A stretch of 24,066 bases of DNA, taken from positions 1-24,066 of the forward strand of contig DTYO01000087.1 of the NCBI GenBank assembly GCA_012961845.1, in the 5' to 3' direction. The position numbers were made by a program, and so were the translations under genes. Shown piece after piece: positions 1 through 8,234 of the stretch (position 1 is its first letter; the number at the start of each line of letters is the position of its first letter). This DNA comes from Thermodesulfobacteriaceae bacterium. GTDB taxonomy: Bacteria; Desulfobacterota; Dissulfuribacteria; Dissulfuribacterales; UBA3076. The notes under the pieces were generated by a model. That model worked only from the letters and a program-made list of their open reading frames with translations. It was not told where the DNA came from and ran no database searches.

Positions 1-32
1 CTTCAGCAAACTTGCGAGCTCTATGATCCGGG
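1..32 (+). repeat. Degenerate right end of a dispersed MITE-like repeat
   Basis: The first 32 bases match the right end of the complete repeat at 8235-8494 (its bases 8461-8492) at about 25 of 32 positions, including GCAAACT, GCGA and ATCCGGG. The rest of the element would lie outside the window. It is a weak match by itself, but the same end occurs at three other places here. Confidence 0.5.
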
Positions 33-252
33 TTTGTAGTGCGATTTCTGATGTTGAACCATCCGGGCCATTTATATGTATGACAGATATAGATTGAATC
101 TTGACTCACCAGAAGCTAACTGGCTGAATATGTACTATCATATGCAGAACCCTTAAACCTGGTCTGTATTTTGCTTTATTGTCCATTATGAACCAGGACC
201 ATTACCTGAACATCCTTATCATATTGATGTTGCCGCTGTTTCATAAATTACC

Positions 253-3200
253 ATGTTCCTGACAATTAGAAAAAAGATTATCCTGTTTATCGTCAGCCCT
301 GTCTTTCTGATATTTTCATCTATTCTAACCTACAACCTGATTCAGATGCATAAACAGGCAATCACCCACATCAGGTCCCAGATGACAGAACTGGCCACAG
401 TTTATGCAGACAAAATCGATGCGCATCTGCGTGAAGCAGCCCAGGCAGCCATGTTGACAGCAGGATACATGGATGCAATTTCCCACATTCCAGAGGAGCA
501 GATCTACGACATTCTCATAAATATTCTCAAAGGTAACTCCCTGATATATGGAGCGGCAATATCCTTTGAACCTAGAAGCTATGCCGGCCGGTCCCTTTTC
601 GCTCCCTATGTCCACAGGACGGACAAGGGATTTAAACGGATGGAAATAGGTTCCGAGAGCTATGATTACACCGAACCCAGGTGGCAGTGGTGGCACAGCC
701 CCAGAAATACAGAGCGCCCACTATGGACCGAACCATATTTTGACAAGAATACAGGAGATGTCCTGATGTGTACCTTTTCGGTACCATTCTTCAAAAACGG
801 CAGATTCTACGGGGTAGCCACCATTGACCTGGACCTGAAAGCTCTTAAAAACAGCCTCGGCATAGAGGGGATACGAAACAGGGATTTTGTAATCGTCACC
901 GCCAAAGGCCATTTTGTCTTCCACTATCTGCAGGAAATGATAGGCAAATCATTTTGGGATGCCAGAAGCAAAACCGGAGACATCAGATGGGCTGAACTTG
1001 CAGAGAAAATAACGTCGGGTGCAAGAGGAACCGCCCGTATGCCTGGATGGGATTCCGATGAGCCGCAACTGATTTTTTTCGCGCCTATCTCCTCTGCCAA
1101 CTGGAGCTTCGCAGCACGACTCGACGAAAAGGAGGCCCTCGCTTCTATAAGAGAAAAGACATGGGCAATCCTTATCGCTTCGGGTACTGCGTTCATGCTT
1201 ATTCTAGCATCAGTCTGGCTGGTATCAGGGCGCCTGTCCAGACCTATTCAGCGGCTGAACAGGGCTGCAAGGGAAATTGCAAAGGGTAACCTGGATGTTC
1301 AGATAGAAGGCGAAACTAGGGATGAAGTGGGAAGTCTTGCCAGGGCCTTCTCGGAAATGGCCCTGAGACTTGCCGAAAGGGAGAACACCCTGAAAAGGCA
1401 GGCTGCAGAGCTGGAAGACAGGGTAGAGGAGCGGACTGCAAACCTCAAACACGCCGAACGGCTTGCCAGCCAGTCCAGACGAAAACTGATAAACATTACC
1501 GATAATGTCCCTGGAGCAGTCTATCAGTTCAGACTCGGTCCTGACATGAAACCGATCTTTACTTTCATGAGTGACGGCATACTGCCTCTCCTGGGAATAA
1601 ACCGCACAACTGCTGTAAATAATTCGGACGCGGTCATGGATTGCCTGGAAAAAAATGACAAGAAACGGTTTTTGGCCTCTGTTAAAAAATCTGCAGAGAC
1701 CATGCAGCCTGTCATTCATGAATTCCGCGTCAACTCCGGAGACAATCGAGTCATCTGGGTCAGCGGAGGAGCAGTACCCACCAGAGAACCAGACGGGAAT
1801 ACAGTCTGGAACGGTTACTGGATAGACATTACTCCAAGAAAAAACATGGAACACGCTCTTGAGAAGGCGAGGAGGGCTGCAGATGCCGCCAACAAGGCAA
1901 AAAGCGCATTCCTAGCCGGCATGAGCCATGAAATACGCACTCCCATGAATGCCATTACAGGATTCAGCCATCTGGTGCTGGAAACCCCACTCTCCAACCG
2001 CCAGAAGGAATATATTACCAAAATCCAGGGAGCAGCCGACACACTCCTCGGAATTATAGATCAGATACTGGATTTTTCAAAAATAGAAGCAGGCAAACTA
2101 GAAATGGAACAGGTAGATTTTGACTTGCACGAAGTAATGGAAACGCTGTCTGACATGATAACGCTGAAGGCAGCTGAAAAGAATCTGGAATTCATCATAT
2201 CAGTTGACACCCGTATACCTTCCCATCTCATTGGAGATCCGTTGCGCCTTGGACAGATACTGATCAATCTGGCCAACAATGCCATAAAATTCACAGAACA
2301 GGGAGAAATTATAGTTGATGTCCGTAAACAGGAACAACGGGGAGAAAGCATTGACCTTATCTTTTCGGTAAAAGACACCGGAATCGGCCTGACAGATGAT
2401 CAGGTCGACAGTCTGTTCCATCCGTTCACACAGGCAGACAGTTCCACCACGCGAAAATACGGCGGAACAGGGCTTGGGCTGGCCATCAGTAGGAGCCTGG
2501 TGAAAATGATGGGAGGAAGCATTGGGGTAGAGAGCCGAAAGGGACAGGGAAGTAACTTTTACTTTACCGCCGTATTTGAAATTTCGCGGCGCAACATCCA
2601 TAAACACCCGGAACTGCCATCAGCACTCAGAGACATGCCGGTCCTAGTGGTGGATGACAACGCCAGTTCCAGAAAAATAATCTGCAGTTATCTGGAATCT
2701 TTCGGCCTCAGGGCATGCGAGGCCAGGTCAGGCCGGGAGGCCGTATCCTCTGTAGAAAAGGCAGCAGGCAGCAACCCTTTCAGGCTTGTGTTAATGGACT
2801 GGAAAATGCCGGTCATGGATGGGATCGAAACCGCCAAGGCTATCAGAAAGAACTGTAATGGCAACTCACTGAAACCTGCCATCATACTGCTCTGCCCATA
2901 TGGAAACCATGAAATCATCAGACTGGTTAAAGAAGAGGGGCTTGCCGGCTGGCTTAACAAACCAGTAAATCCTTCCCGACTCGCTTCTGCGGTGCTGAAC
3001 ACCTTGCAGTATGATGAAGACGTCTCCAGGCAAAAAGTGGAAACGACACTCAGAGACAGTGCCACAAACCTTCAGGGTGCCCGACTGCTAGTGGTGGAAG
3101 ATGATGAAATCTGCAGGCAGGTAGCCATGGAAATATTGAGTTCCGCTGGCTTTCCAGTCACAGTTGCCTGCAATGGAAAAGAGGCGGTTGATATGGCGGA

Positions 3201-4113
3201 ACGATATGAATTTGACGGCATACTCATGGACATTCAGATGCCTGTAATGGACGGCTTGGAAGCTGCTGCCGCAATACGAAAGATCGAGCGGCTGAAAGAC
3301 CTGCCGATCATAGCCATGACAGGAAACGCCATGGCCGGAGACAGAGAAAAAAGCCTGCAGGCCGGAATGAACGACCATGTAACCAAGCCTATTAATGTCA
3401 AGAACTTGTTTAATACCCTGGAAAAATGGATAAGTCTCCCTGTCCGTCCTGTCGTGGATTCACCGTCTTCGGCAGAGGCTGAAAACGTACAAACTGATTT
3501 CCCCTATGTCCGTGGAATCGACATCCGGACCGGTCTGATCAGAACCGGTTGGAACAGGAAACTCTACTTGGAACTTCTCCGCAGATTCCGGAAACATCAC
3601 GGGAGTGTTCCTGAAAAAATCAAAGCGTCATTAGAGGATAACGACACCGCCACAGCGGAAAGGCTGGCCCATACTCTTAAAGGAGCATCAGGGAATGTTG
3701 GGGCGTCGGAGCTGGCAGGAATCGCCGGGCAAGCAGAAGACTCGATAAGGGCGGGAAACACCGATATTGATCTTCTTATTTCCGCCATGACTGAGGAATT
3801 GACTCGTGTCTGCAATGCAATTGACACCCTGGCAGACGAAGACCCGCTTGAAGCAGAGAGCTTGACAGACTTCCTGAGCCCGGACATTAATGAGCTGAAC
3901 TCCATGTTGATTGAACTCAGGAGGCTGCTGGCAGATGATGATGCAGGCGCTGTCGAGATGTTCGATAATATTAATGAAAAAATATCCAAATCATCCAGAC
4001 CCGCAGAATTCGAGGAACTCCAGAGGAGGATCCATCTGTACGAATTCGAAGCAGCCGCCGAAGTCCTGGATTCAATAACAGCCGACTTCTTCCCTGCCGG
4101 AGAGTCCAGATGA
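253..4113 (+). CDS. Hybrid sensor histidine kinase with Cache sensor, HAMP, PAS, two receivers and HPt
   Basis: A membrane-bound multi-step phosphorelay kinase of 1286 aa. In order: a membrane segment near residues 9-31; an extracytoplasmic Cache-type sensor to about 300, with a WWHSPRN/PLWTEPY region typical of double-Cache domains; a second membrane segment at about 303-326; HAMP to about 378; a coiled coil; a PAS domain at about 410-530; HisKA with the phospho-acceptor His559 in MSHEIRTPMN; an HATPase domain with GIGL and GGTGLGL boxes; receiver 1 (acidic pair D801/D802, acceptor D849); receiver 2 (D950/D951, acceptor D993); and HPt with H1140 in AHTLKGASGN. Cache sensors usually bind small organic ligands outside the membrane; the ligand here is unknown. 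I see no strong Shine-Dalgarno sequence before this ATG. The stop overlaps the next gene in ATGA, so the pair is probably co-translated, and the HD-GYP regulator is the likely output. Confidence 0.95.
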   Translation: MFLTIRKKIILFIVSPVFLIFSSILTYNLIQMHKQAITHIRSQMTELATVYADKIDAHLREAAQAAMLTAGYMDAISHIPEEQIYDILINILKGNSLIYGAAISFEPRSYAGRSLFAPYVHRTDKGFKRMEIGSESYDYTEPRWQWWHSPRNTERPLWTEPYFDKNTGDVLMCTFSVPFFKNGRFYGVATIDLDLKALKNSLGIEGIRNRDFVIVTAKGHFVFHYLQEMIGKSFWDARSKTGDIRWAELAEKITSGARGTARMPGWDSDEPQLIFFAPISSANWSFAARLDEKEALASIREKTWAILIASGTAFMLILASVWLVSGRLSRPIQRLNRAAREIAKGNLDVQIEGETRDEVGSLARAFSEMALRLAERENTLKRQAAELEDRVEERTANLKHAERLASQSRRKLINITDNVPGAVYQFRLGPDMKPIFTFMSDGILPLLGINRTTAVNNSDAVMDCLEKNDKKRFLASVKKSAETMQPVIHEFRVNSGDNRVIWVSGGAVPTREPDGNTVWNGYWIDITPRKNMEHALEKARRAADAANKAKSAFLAGMSHEIRTPMNAITGFSHLVLETPLSNRQKEYITKIQGAADTLLGIIDQILDFSKIEAGKLEMEQVDFDLHEVMETLSDMITLKAAEKNLEFIISVDTRIPSHLIGDPLRLGQILINLANNAIKFTEQGEIIVDVRKQEQRGESIDLIFSVKDTGIGLTDDQVDSLFHPFTQADSSTTRKYGGTGLGLAISRSLVKMMGGSIGVESRKGQGSNFYFTAVFEISRRNIHKHPELPSALRDMPVLVVDDNASSRKIICSYLESFGLRACEARSGREAVSSVEKAAGSNPFRLVLMDWKMPVMDGIETAKAIRKNCNGNSLKPAIILLCPYGNHEIIRLVKEEGLAGWLNKPVNPSRLASAVLNTLQYDEDVSRQKVETTLRDSATNLQGARLLVVEDDEICRQVAMEILSSAGFPVTVACNGKEAVDMAERYEFDGILMDIQMPVMDGLEAAAAIRKIERLKDLPIIAMTGNAMAGDREKSLQAGMNDHVTKPINVKNLFNTLEKWISLPVRPVVDSPSSAEAENVQTDFPYVRGIDIRTGLIRTGWNRKLYLELLRRFRKHHGSVPEKIKASLEDNDTATAERLAHTLKGASGNVGASELAGIAGQAEDSIRAGNTDIDLLISAMTEELTRVCNAIDTLADEDPLEAESLTDFLSPDINELNSMLIELRRLLADDDAGAVEMFDNINEKISKSSRPAEFEELQRRIHLYEFEAAAEVLDSITADFFPAGESR

Positions 4114-4286
4114 ATGAGAAAGCAGACAGACAAACTGTGCTGGTAGTGGATGATATTCCGGAAAACATAGACATCCTGAGGGGAATATTGAGCCCTGACT
4201 ACAAGATCAAAGTGGCACTGAACGGGGAGAAAGCCCTTAAGATCGCAAGGGGCCCGGTGAAGCCCGACATCATACTGCTGATATAA
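4110..4286 (+). pseudogene. N-terminal receiver fragment of the HD-GYP response regulator, frameshifted
   Basis: The ATG at 4110 overlaps the kinase stop (ATGA). The frame reads a normal receiver start, with VLVVDD (acidic pair) near residues 10-15 and later PDIILL, then hits TAA at 4284-4286 after 58 codons. In intact receivers PDIILL continues D-I-M-M-P-G-M-D-G. Here the bases read CTGCTG-ATA; one extra G after base 4280 would restore CTG CTG GAT ATA ATG ATG, that is L-L-D-I-M-M. The gene is therefore broken by a single-base deletion in the codon of the phosphorylated Asp. The downstream ATG at 4286 shares a base with the stop (TAATG). This is either a real mutation or a sequencing or assembly error; both are plausible. 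Confidence 0.8.
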
Positions 4287-5146
4287 TGATGCCGGGCATG
4301 GATGGGTACCAAGTCTGTCGATTTCTAAAGGCCGACTTTTCCACACGCAACATCCCGGTCATATTCATCACCGCCAAAGATGAAACAGAAGATGAAACAA
4401 GGGGTTTTGAGCTTGGAGCTGTGGACTATATCACCAAACCAGTCAGCCCCCTTGTTGTAAAAGCACGGATCAGAACCCATCTCGCCCTGTACGATCAAAA
4501 CAGGGAACTCGACCGAAAAGTACGCCAGCGAACCCGGCAGCTGGAGCAGACCAGACTGGAAATAATACGCAGACTCGGGAGGGCTGCAGAATACAAGGAC
4601 AACGAAACAGGCCTTCACGTCATCCGCATGAGTCATTATTCCAGGCTCCTGGGCCTAGCAGCCGGAATGAGTGAAGAGGAAGCCGATCTGCTGCTCAATG
4701 CAGCCCCCATGCACGACATAGGGAAAATCGGCATTCCGGACGAAATACTCTCAAAGCCGGGGAAACTGGACAAGGATGAACGGAAACTCATGGGTGAACA
4801 CCCTGATTTCGGGGGTAATATAATAGGCACACATACTTCTGAATTACTGGATCTTGCCCGCACCGTAGCCCTGACCCACCACGAGAAATGGGATGGAACC
4901 GGATATCCAAACGGGCTTAAAGGAGAAGAAATCCCTCTGGCGGGCAGGATCGTTGCGATTGCAGACGTATTTGACGCCCTGACCACTGACAGGCCGTATA
5001 AAAAGGCCTGGTCTGTGGAACAGGCGGTCACCTATCTGAAAGAACAAAGCGGAAAACACTTCGACCCTGATCTCGTACACAGATTCTGTGAGATAATGCC
5101 CGAGATACTGAAAATTAAAACTATATATGCTGAACAAGACAGCTGA
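4286..5146 (+). CDS. HD-GYP domain response regulator, probable cyclic-di-GMP phosphodiesterase (5' end in another frame)
   Basis: The 286-aa reading frame begins MMPGMDG, which is the middle of a receiver domain, so it is the in-frame remainder of the gene starting at 4110. It keeps the receiver Thr29 and Lys51 (YITKP), then a coiled-coil linker at about 70-95, then an HD-GYP domain: HDIGKIGIP at about 143-151, HH at 198-199, and DGTGYP at 203-208 followed by the usual IADVFDALTTDRPYK stretch. HD-GYP proteins hydrolyse cyclic di-GMP with a two- or three-metal centre, and the metal ligands look intact. Without the deletion this would be an RpfG-like REC-HD-GYP protein of about 345 aa, the cognate regulator of the upstream kinase. 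If translation restarts at 4286 (TAATG coupling), the enzyme would lack a phosphorylatable Asp. No clear Shine-Dalgarno sequence precedes this ATG. Confidence 0.85.
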   Translation: MMPGMDGYQVCRFLKADFSTRNIPVIFITAKDETEDETRGFELGAVDYITKPVSPLVVKARIRTHLALYDQNRELDRKVRQRTRQLEQTRLEIIRRLGRAAEYKDNETGLHVIRMSHYSRLLGLAAGMSEEEADLLLNAAPMHDIGKIGIPDEILSKPGKLDKDERKLMGEHPDFGGNIIGTHTSELLDLARTVALTHHEKWDGTGYPNGLKGEEIPLAGRIVAIADVFDALTTDRPYKKAWSVEQAVTYLKEQSGKHFDPDLVHRFCEIMPEILKIKTIYAEQDS

Positions 5147-5163
5147 AGTTGATCAACAAGTCT

Positions 5164-5257
5164 CAGTGCCTGCCCATAAACAGGACATCTCCAAGAGTTT
5201 GGAATCCTGTTCCGGAGCAAGGCGCAAACGACAATCCTCATTTCCTGACAGGCACTG
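5164..5257. repeat. Nested inverted repeats between convergent genes
   Basis: In the 156-bp gap between the HD-GYP gene and the convergent thi4 gene, CAGTGCCTG (5164-5172) pairs perfectly with CAGGCACTG (5249-5257). Inside lie AACAGGA (5179-5185) with TCCTGTT (5205-5211), and inside those CCAA (5191-5194) with TTGG (5199-5202). There is no U-run on either strand, so a classical intrinsic terminator is not evident. It may still be a structured transcript end. Confidence 0.45.
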
Positions 5258-5302
5258 ATTATTCAGGACATAAACGATTTACCAGTGACAACATACAGAA
5301 AA

Positions 5303-6082
5303 CTATCGGGACTCATTCAGAAAATCCAGCAGAAGCCCTGAGAGTTTTTTCCCTGAAAGCAACATCCCCCCGAAAATCGGCCCCATCCTGTAACCTCCGT
5401 ATACCGCTGCAGTAGACATGCCGCATACCCACAGACCAGGATAGACTTCCCGGGTATTGGTGACCACCGCTTTTTCAGCCGTCTCAGCAAAGAGAGAACG
5501 TTCTCCCATGGGCTTCCCTGTCAATGTATCCAGCTGAACATCGTTCTTTTCAGACAGTGTCCTGACAATGTCGTGGGAATGGCCGGTGGCATCTACTACA
5601 GCTTTGGCCTCAATGGTAAGGGGATCAACTGGAAAATTGTTCATCAGGGCAAAGGTGTTGTTGATCACAACACCTCTGACCCTGCCGTCACTCACCATCA
5701 GATCTTCCACTGTAATCAGATTGAATATCCGCACTCCCCTCTTTACAGCCTCAGATATCAGACCTGAAGCAAGACCGATAGCGTCCACAGCCAGCAGGTC
5801 CGTGTCCACCCTTTCAAATTCTATCTTGAAATCTTCAAGAACATGACGGGCTTCGTCCTGCGTTATCACATATTTGTATCCCATACCTCCCCCCCAAATT
5901 CCGCCTCCGGGAGCAAGTTTCTTTTCAAGCACCGTCACCTTCCTGCCCGCTTCGGCAAGGTATCCGCCGGCCACCAGGCCTGAGGGGCCTGCCCCGACTA
6001 TCACTACATCACTCTCAAGTATTTCATAGAAATCTCTTGCATGCTTTTCAACAATCCCTCTGGTAATATCGACTTCTCTCAT
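5303..6082 (-). CDS. thi4: Thi4-family thiazole synthase (sulfide-dependent ADP-thiazole synthase)
   Basis: Thi4 makes the ADP-bound thiazole precursor of thiamine from NAD, glycine and sulfur in the cytoplasm. The 259-aa product has an N-terminal dinucleotide-binding fold (VVIVGAGPSGLVAG), then GGGIWGGGM, an ATGHSHD segment and a C-terminal GLWVCGMSTAAVYGGYRMGP block, all typical of prokaryotic Thi4. I chose the ATG at 6082 because AAGGGGAAG sits just upstream; the longer frame to 6136 starts with GTG and would overlap thiC. It lies 31 bp after the thiC stop, so both are probably one transcript under the TPP riboswitch. Odd point: the residue before the conserved V-D-P, which is the donor Cys in yeast and His in methanogen enzymes, reads Pro here (FPVDPLTI). 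An older label for some archaeal homologues is ribose-1,5-bisphosphate isomerase, but the thiC neighbour favours thiamine. Confidence 0.9.
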   Translation of the reverse strand: MREVDITRGIVEKHARDFYEILESDVVIVGAGPSGLVAGGYLAEAGRKVTVLEKKLAPGGGIWGGGMGYKYVITQDEARHVLEDFKIEFERVDTDLLAVDAIGLASGLISEAVKRGVRIFNLITVEDLMVSDGRVRGVVINNTFALMNNFPVDPLTIEAKAVVDATGHSHDIVRTLSEKNDVQLDTLTGKPMGERSLFAETAEKAVVTNTREVYPGLWVCGMSTAAVYGGYRMGPIFGGMLLSGKKLSGLLLDFLNESR

Positions 6083-6113
6083 TTTCTTCCCCTTCAGGCC
6101 TGACATTCCAGGC

Positions 6114-7409
6114 TCACGCCTCTTCTGAATCTTCACATTCTAATTTATCTTTCAACACCAGGAACACGCAGCAATCGCCGCACATGGTACATGCCCCGTC
6201 TCCTGAACGTTCTTTTCTCACTCGGGCAGCCTTCTCAGGATCAACAGAAAGAGCAATCTGCCTGTCCCAGTCAAGACTCCGCCTTGCCCTGGAAAGTTCG
6301 TCATCCCACCGGGCAGCTCCAGGTATGCCCTTGGCGATGTCGGCAGCATGCCCTGCTATCCGGAAGGCCATGACCCCATCATATACATCCTGTTCATCCG
6401 GAAGGCCAAGATGCTCGGAAGGAGTAACATAACACAGGAAATCCGCTCCTGACATCCCTGCTACACTGGCTCCTATTGCAGCTGTTATATGATCATAACC
6501 AGGTGCTATATCCGTAACGATCGGCCCTAGCAGGTAGAGAGGAGCCTGGTTCGTAAGTTTTTTTATCCTCCTGACCGACTCTTCCACCCTGTGGAGTGGC
6601 ACATGACCAGGACCTTCGATCATGGACATTACCCCCCTTTCGAGGGCCCGCTTCTGCAGATCACCCAGGATCTCCTGTTCACTTACCTCAAAATAATCAG
6701 AGGCGTCTCCTATTGCCCCGGGCCGGAGCCCGTCACCAAGGCTGAGTACGGCGTCATATTTCTCTGCCATATCTAGGAGCCGGTCATAGTGTTCATAAAG
6801 CGGATTTTCCCGACCTGACTGCCGGATATAGGCAGCTGTAATGGCACCACCCCTGGACACGATGCCTTCTATCCTTTTTTCACCAGTATAGTTTGAAATT
6901 ATTTCCTTTATGACGCCTGCATGGACTGTAAGGAAATCAACGCCTTCTTCCAACTGACCACGGATAATGTCCAGAAACTCTTCTCCGTCCAGATTGATCA
7001 CGGCCCCCCTGTCCAGTCTTGCCCGGGTAGCCGCTTCGTAAACAGGAACAGTCCCCACCGGAACAGTGGATTCAGCCAGCATGAGCTTCCTGATATCCCG
7101 CAGATTGTCTGCAAGAGACAGGTCCATAATGGCATCGGCACCGGCCTTCAGGGCCGACGCGAGCTTTTTTTCTTCCTCCTCAATGGATGAACACAGTGTA
7201 CTGGCCCCTATATTTGCATTGATCTTTGTCCTGACCCCGTTTCCCACAATCACCGGGCCGCGTCCGGTACGATATCCCAGAACTACGGACACACCCGCAA
7301 GGATATCGTCTGCCAGTTTATGGACTGAAATATTTTCTTTTTCAGCCAGGTTACGCAGATCCAGCGGTATAGTCCCCTTTCGCAGAGTCTGGATAAGTGT
7401 CTTTTCCAT
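6114..7409 (-). CDS. thiC: Phosphomethylpyrimidine synthase ThiC (short form)
   Basis: ThiC is a radical SAM enzyme that rearranges aminoimidazole ribotide to HMP-phosphate, the pyrimidine half of thiamine. The product is 431 aa, the length of the short archaeal/anaerobe form without the N-terminal extension of the E. coli enzyme. Typical blocks are visible: NANIGAS, DLSLADN, TVPVGTVPVYEA, VSRGGA, SLGDGLRPG, MIEGPGHVPLH, GPIVTDIAPGYDHI and TPSEHLGLP. Near the C terminus, CTMCGDCC gives a CX2CX3C iron-sulfur motif with one extra Cys. The start ATG at 7409 follows AGGAG with 7-nt spacing. A TPP riboswitch with a transcription terminator lies directly upstream, so expression should fall when TPP is plentiful. 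thi4 follows in the same direction. Confidence 0.97.
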   Translation of the reverse strand: MEKTLIQTLRKGTIPLDLRNLAEKENISVHKLADDILAGVSVVLGYRTGRGPVIVGNGVRTKINANIGASTLCSSIEEEEKKLASALKAGADAIMDLSLADNLRDIRKLMLAESTVPVGTVPVYEAATRARLDRGAVINLDGEEFLDIIRGQLEEGVDFLTVHAGVIKEIISNYTGEKRIEGIVSRGGAITAAYIRQSGRENPLYEHYDRLLDMAEKYDAVLSLGDGLRPGAIGDASDYFEVSEQEILGDLQKRALERGVMSMIEGPGHVPLHRVEESVRRIKKLTNQAPLYLLGPIVTDIAPGYDHITAAIGASVAGMSGADFLCYVTPSEHLGLPDEQDVYDGVMAFRIAGHAADIAKGIPGAARWDDELSRARRSLDWDRQIALSVDPEKAARVRKERSGDGACTMCGDCCVFLVLKDKLECEDSEEA

Positions 7410-7490
7410 ACAGATACTCCTGGAATCGAAAGCGTAAATTGCCAGGGGAAAACCCGAGATAACAGGAGAGTCCTTGGGCAGGAAACAACA

Positions 7491-7514
7491 AAACCTTCCT
7501 CACGGGGAAGGTTT
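7491..7514 (-). terminator. Intrinsic terminator of the TPP riboswitch
   Basis: On the minus strand AAACCTTCC (7514-7506) pairs with GGAAGGTTT (7499-7491), followed by a T-rich tract (TTTGTTGTTTC, about 7491-7481). It lies between the riboswitch aptamer and the thiC start. The 5' arm is shared with an alternative stem. Confidence 0.8.
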
Positions 7515-7541
7515 AAGCAGAAACAACTGCATTAAAACCTC
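7507..7541 (-). promoter_or_regulatory. Antiterminator stem competing with the terminator and aptamer P1
   Basis: On the minus strand GAGGTTTTAATGCAG (7541-7527) can pair with CTGCTTAAACCTTC (7520-7507) around the loop TTGTTT. This stem uses bases of the 3' side of aptamer P1 (AACGAG, 7544-7539) and of the 5' arm of the terminator (7514-7506). The two states cannot coexist, which is the expected layout of an OFF switch acting by transcription attenuation. Confidence 0.65.
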
Positions 7542-7637
7542 GTTTCCCCACGCTAGTATAACCTAGATCAGGTCCCAAGGGTCGTCGACTTCGGAGTCAA
7601 CCTCTCAGCCCGGCCAGGCCGGGCTCCCCCAACGAGT
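7538..7637 (-). promoter_or_regulatory. TPP (THI box) riboswitch aptamer
   Basis: The minus strand carries the diagnostic thi-box elements in order: P1 5' side CUCGUU, GGGGGAGCC, GGCUGAGA, GACCCUU, ACCUGAUCUAGGUUA, UACUAGCGUGGGGAAA, and the P1 3' side AACGAG. P1 pairs CUCGUU (7636-7631) with AACGAG (7544-7539). A GC-rich variable stem (GCCCGGCC/GGCCGGGC) sits in the 5' half. It precedes thiC and thi4, which fits thiamine feedback control. Confidence 0.95.
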
Positions 7638-7640
7638 TAT

Positions 7641-7898
7641 TTCAGGCCACCTCGAAAATTTGTTCTTCTTGCAAAAATACTGTGCTGTACGGAAACAACA
7701 GGCACATATATCTAACTGATATTCCAAGTATTATTTTTACAACACCGAGAATAGCCGAAAAGTCCATATATGAACAGAGGATATTAAGGTTACTGACACA
7801 CCATGTATTGTCAAGTTTTTTCAGCCGGAATCAGCAGTATTTATTCATACTGAACACACTGACTTGTATCCAAAACCTCGACCTGAAGCCTGAATCAA
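7641..7898. other. Intergenic region upstream of the thi riboswitch
   Basis: No convincing gene. One open frame of 76 codons on the plus strand has no recognisable family and no good ribosome-binding site. It should contain the thiC promoter (minus strand), but I could not assign convincing -35 and -10 boxes. Confidence 0.5.
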
Positions 7899-8180
7899 CT
7901 ACTGAATATTGATCCTGTCTCTAGGTACGTTGTTCTCCTGAATCGTACCGAACTTGGCCTCATATTTCTCTATATTTTCCAGGATAGTCCTGGAAAGCCG
8001 TTTCATGTGCCCAGGACTCACGATTATCCTGGATACAAGGGTCCCTACAGGCGGTGTTACCATGAGAAAATCCAGGATGAACTCCTCTCTTGTATGCCCT
8101 ACCACAGTATTGTTGGAATAAGTACCCGCCCTCAGATTCTCAGGAAAATTGATCTTCACTTCATTTGCTGTATTTGACAT
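7899..8180 (-). CDS. DUF3467 domain-containing protein
   Basis: A 93-aa protein that matches the DUF3467 pattern: a short lead, GTYSNNTVVGHTREEFILDF, then PPVGTLVSRIIVSPGHMKRL and a helical tail ENIEKYEAKFG. The family is widespread in bacteria and archaea, and its biochemical role is not established. The start is supported by AGAGGAA 5-6 nt before the ATG at 8180. It stands alone, about 55 bp downstream (in its own direction) of a complete copy of the dispersed repeat, so its promoter may lie in or beside the repeat. Confidence 0.85.
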   Translation of the reverse strand: MSNTANEVKINFPENLRAGTYSNNTVVGHTREEFILDFLMVTPPVGTLVSRIIVSPGHMKRLSRTILENIEKYEAKFGTIQENNVPRDRINIQ

Positions 8181-8234
8181 GAATTCCTCTCTGTCTGCAT
8201 TGAGCTGAAAAGCCTGTCCATATTAATCCGGATT

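Noticed and set aside
5164..5257. Possible tRNA-Sec (about 95 nt with a long closing stem)
   Set aside because: There is no T-loop (TTCGA-type) sequence, no UCA anticodon in a proper stem-loop and no CCA-compatible end.
5149..5415. 88-codon frame on the plus strand
   Set aside because: It has no family resemblance, runs antisense into thi4 and spans the nested inverted repeat.
7682..7912. 76-codon frame on the plus strand
   Set aside because: No ribosome-binding site, low-complexity composition, and it runs into the 3' end of the DUF3467 gene.
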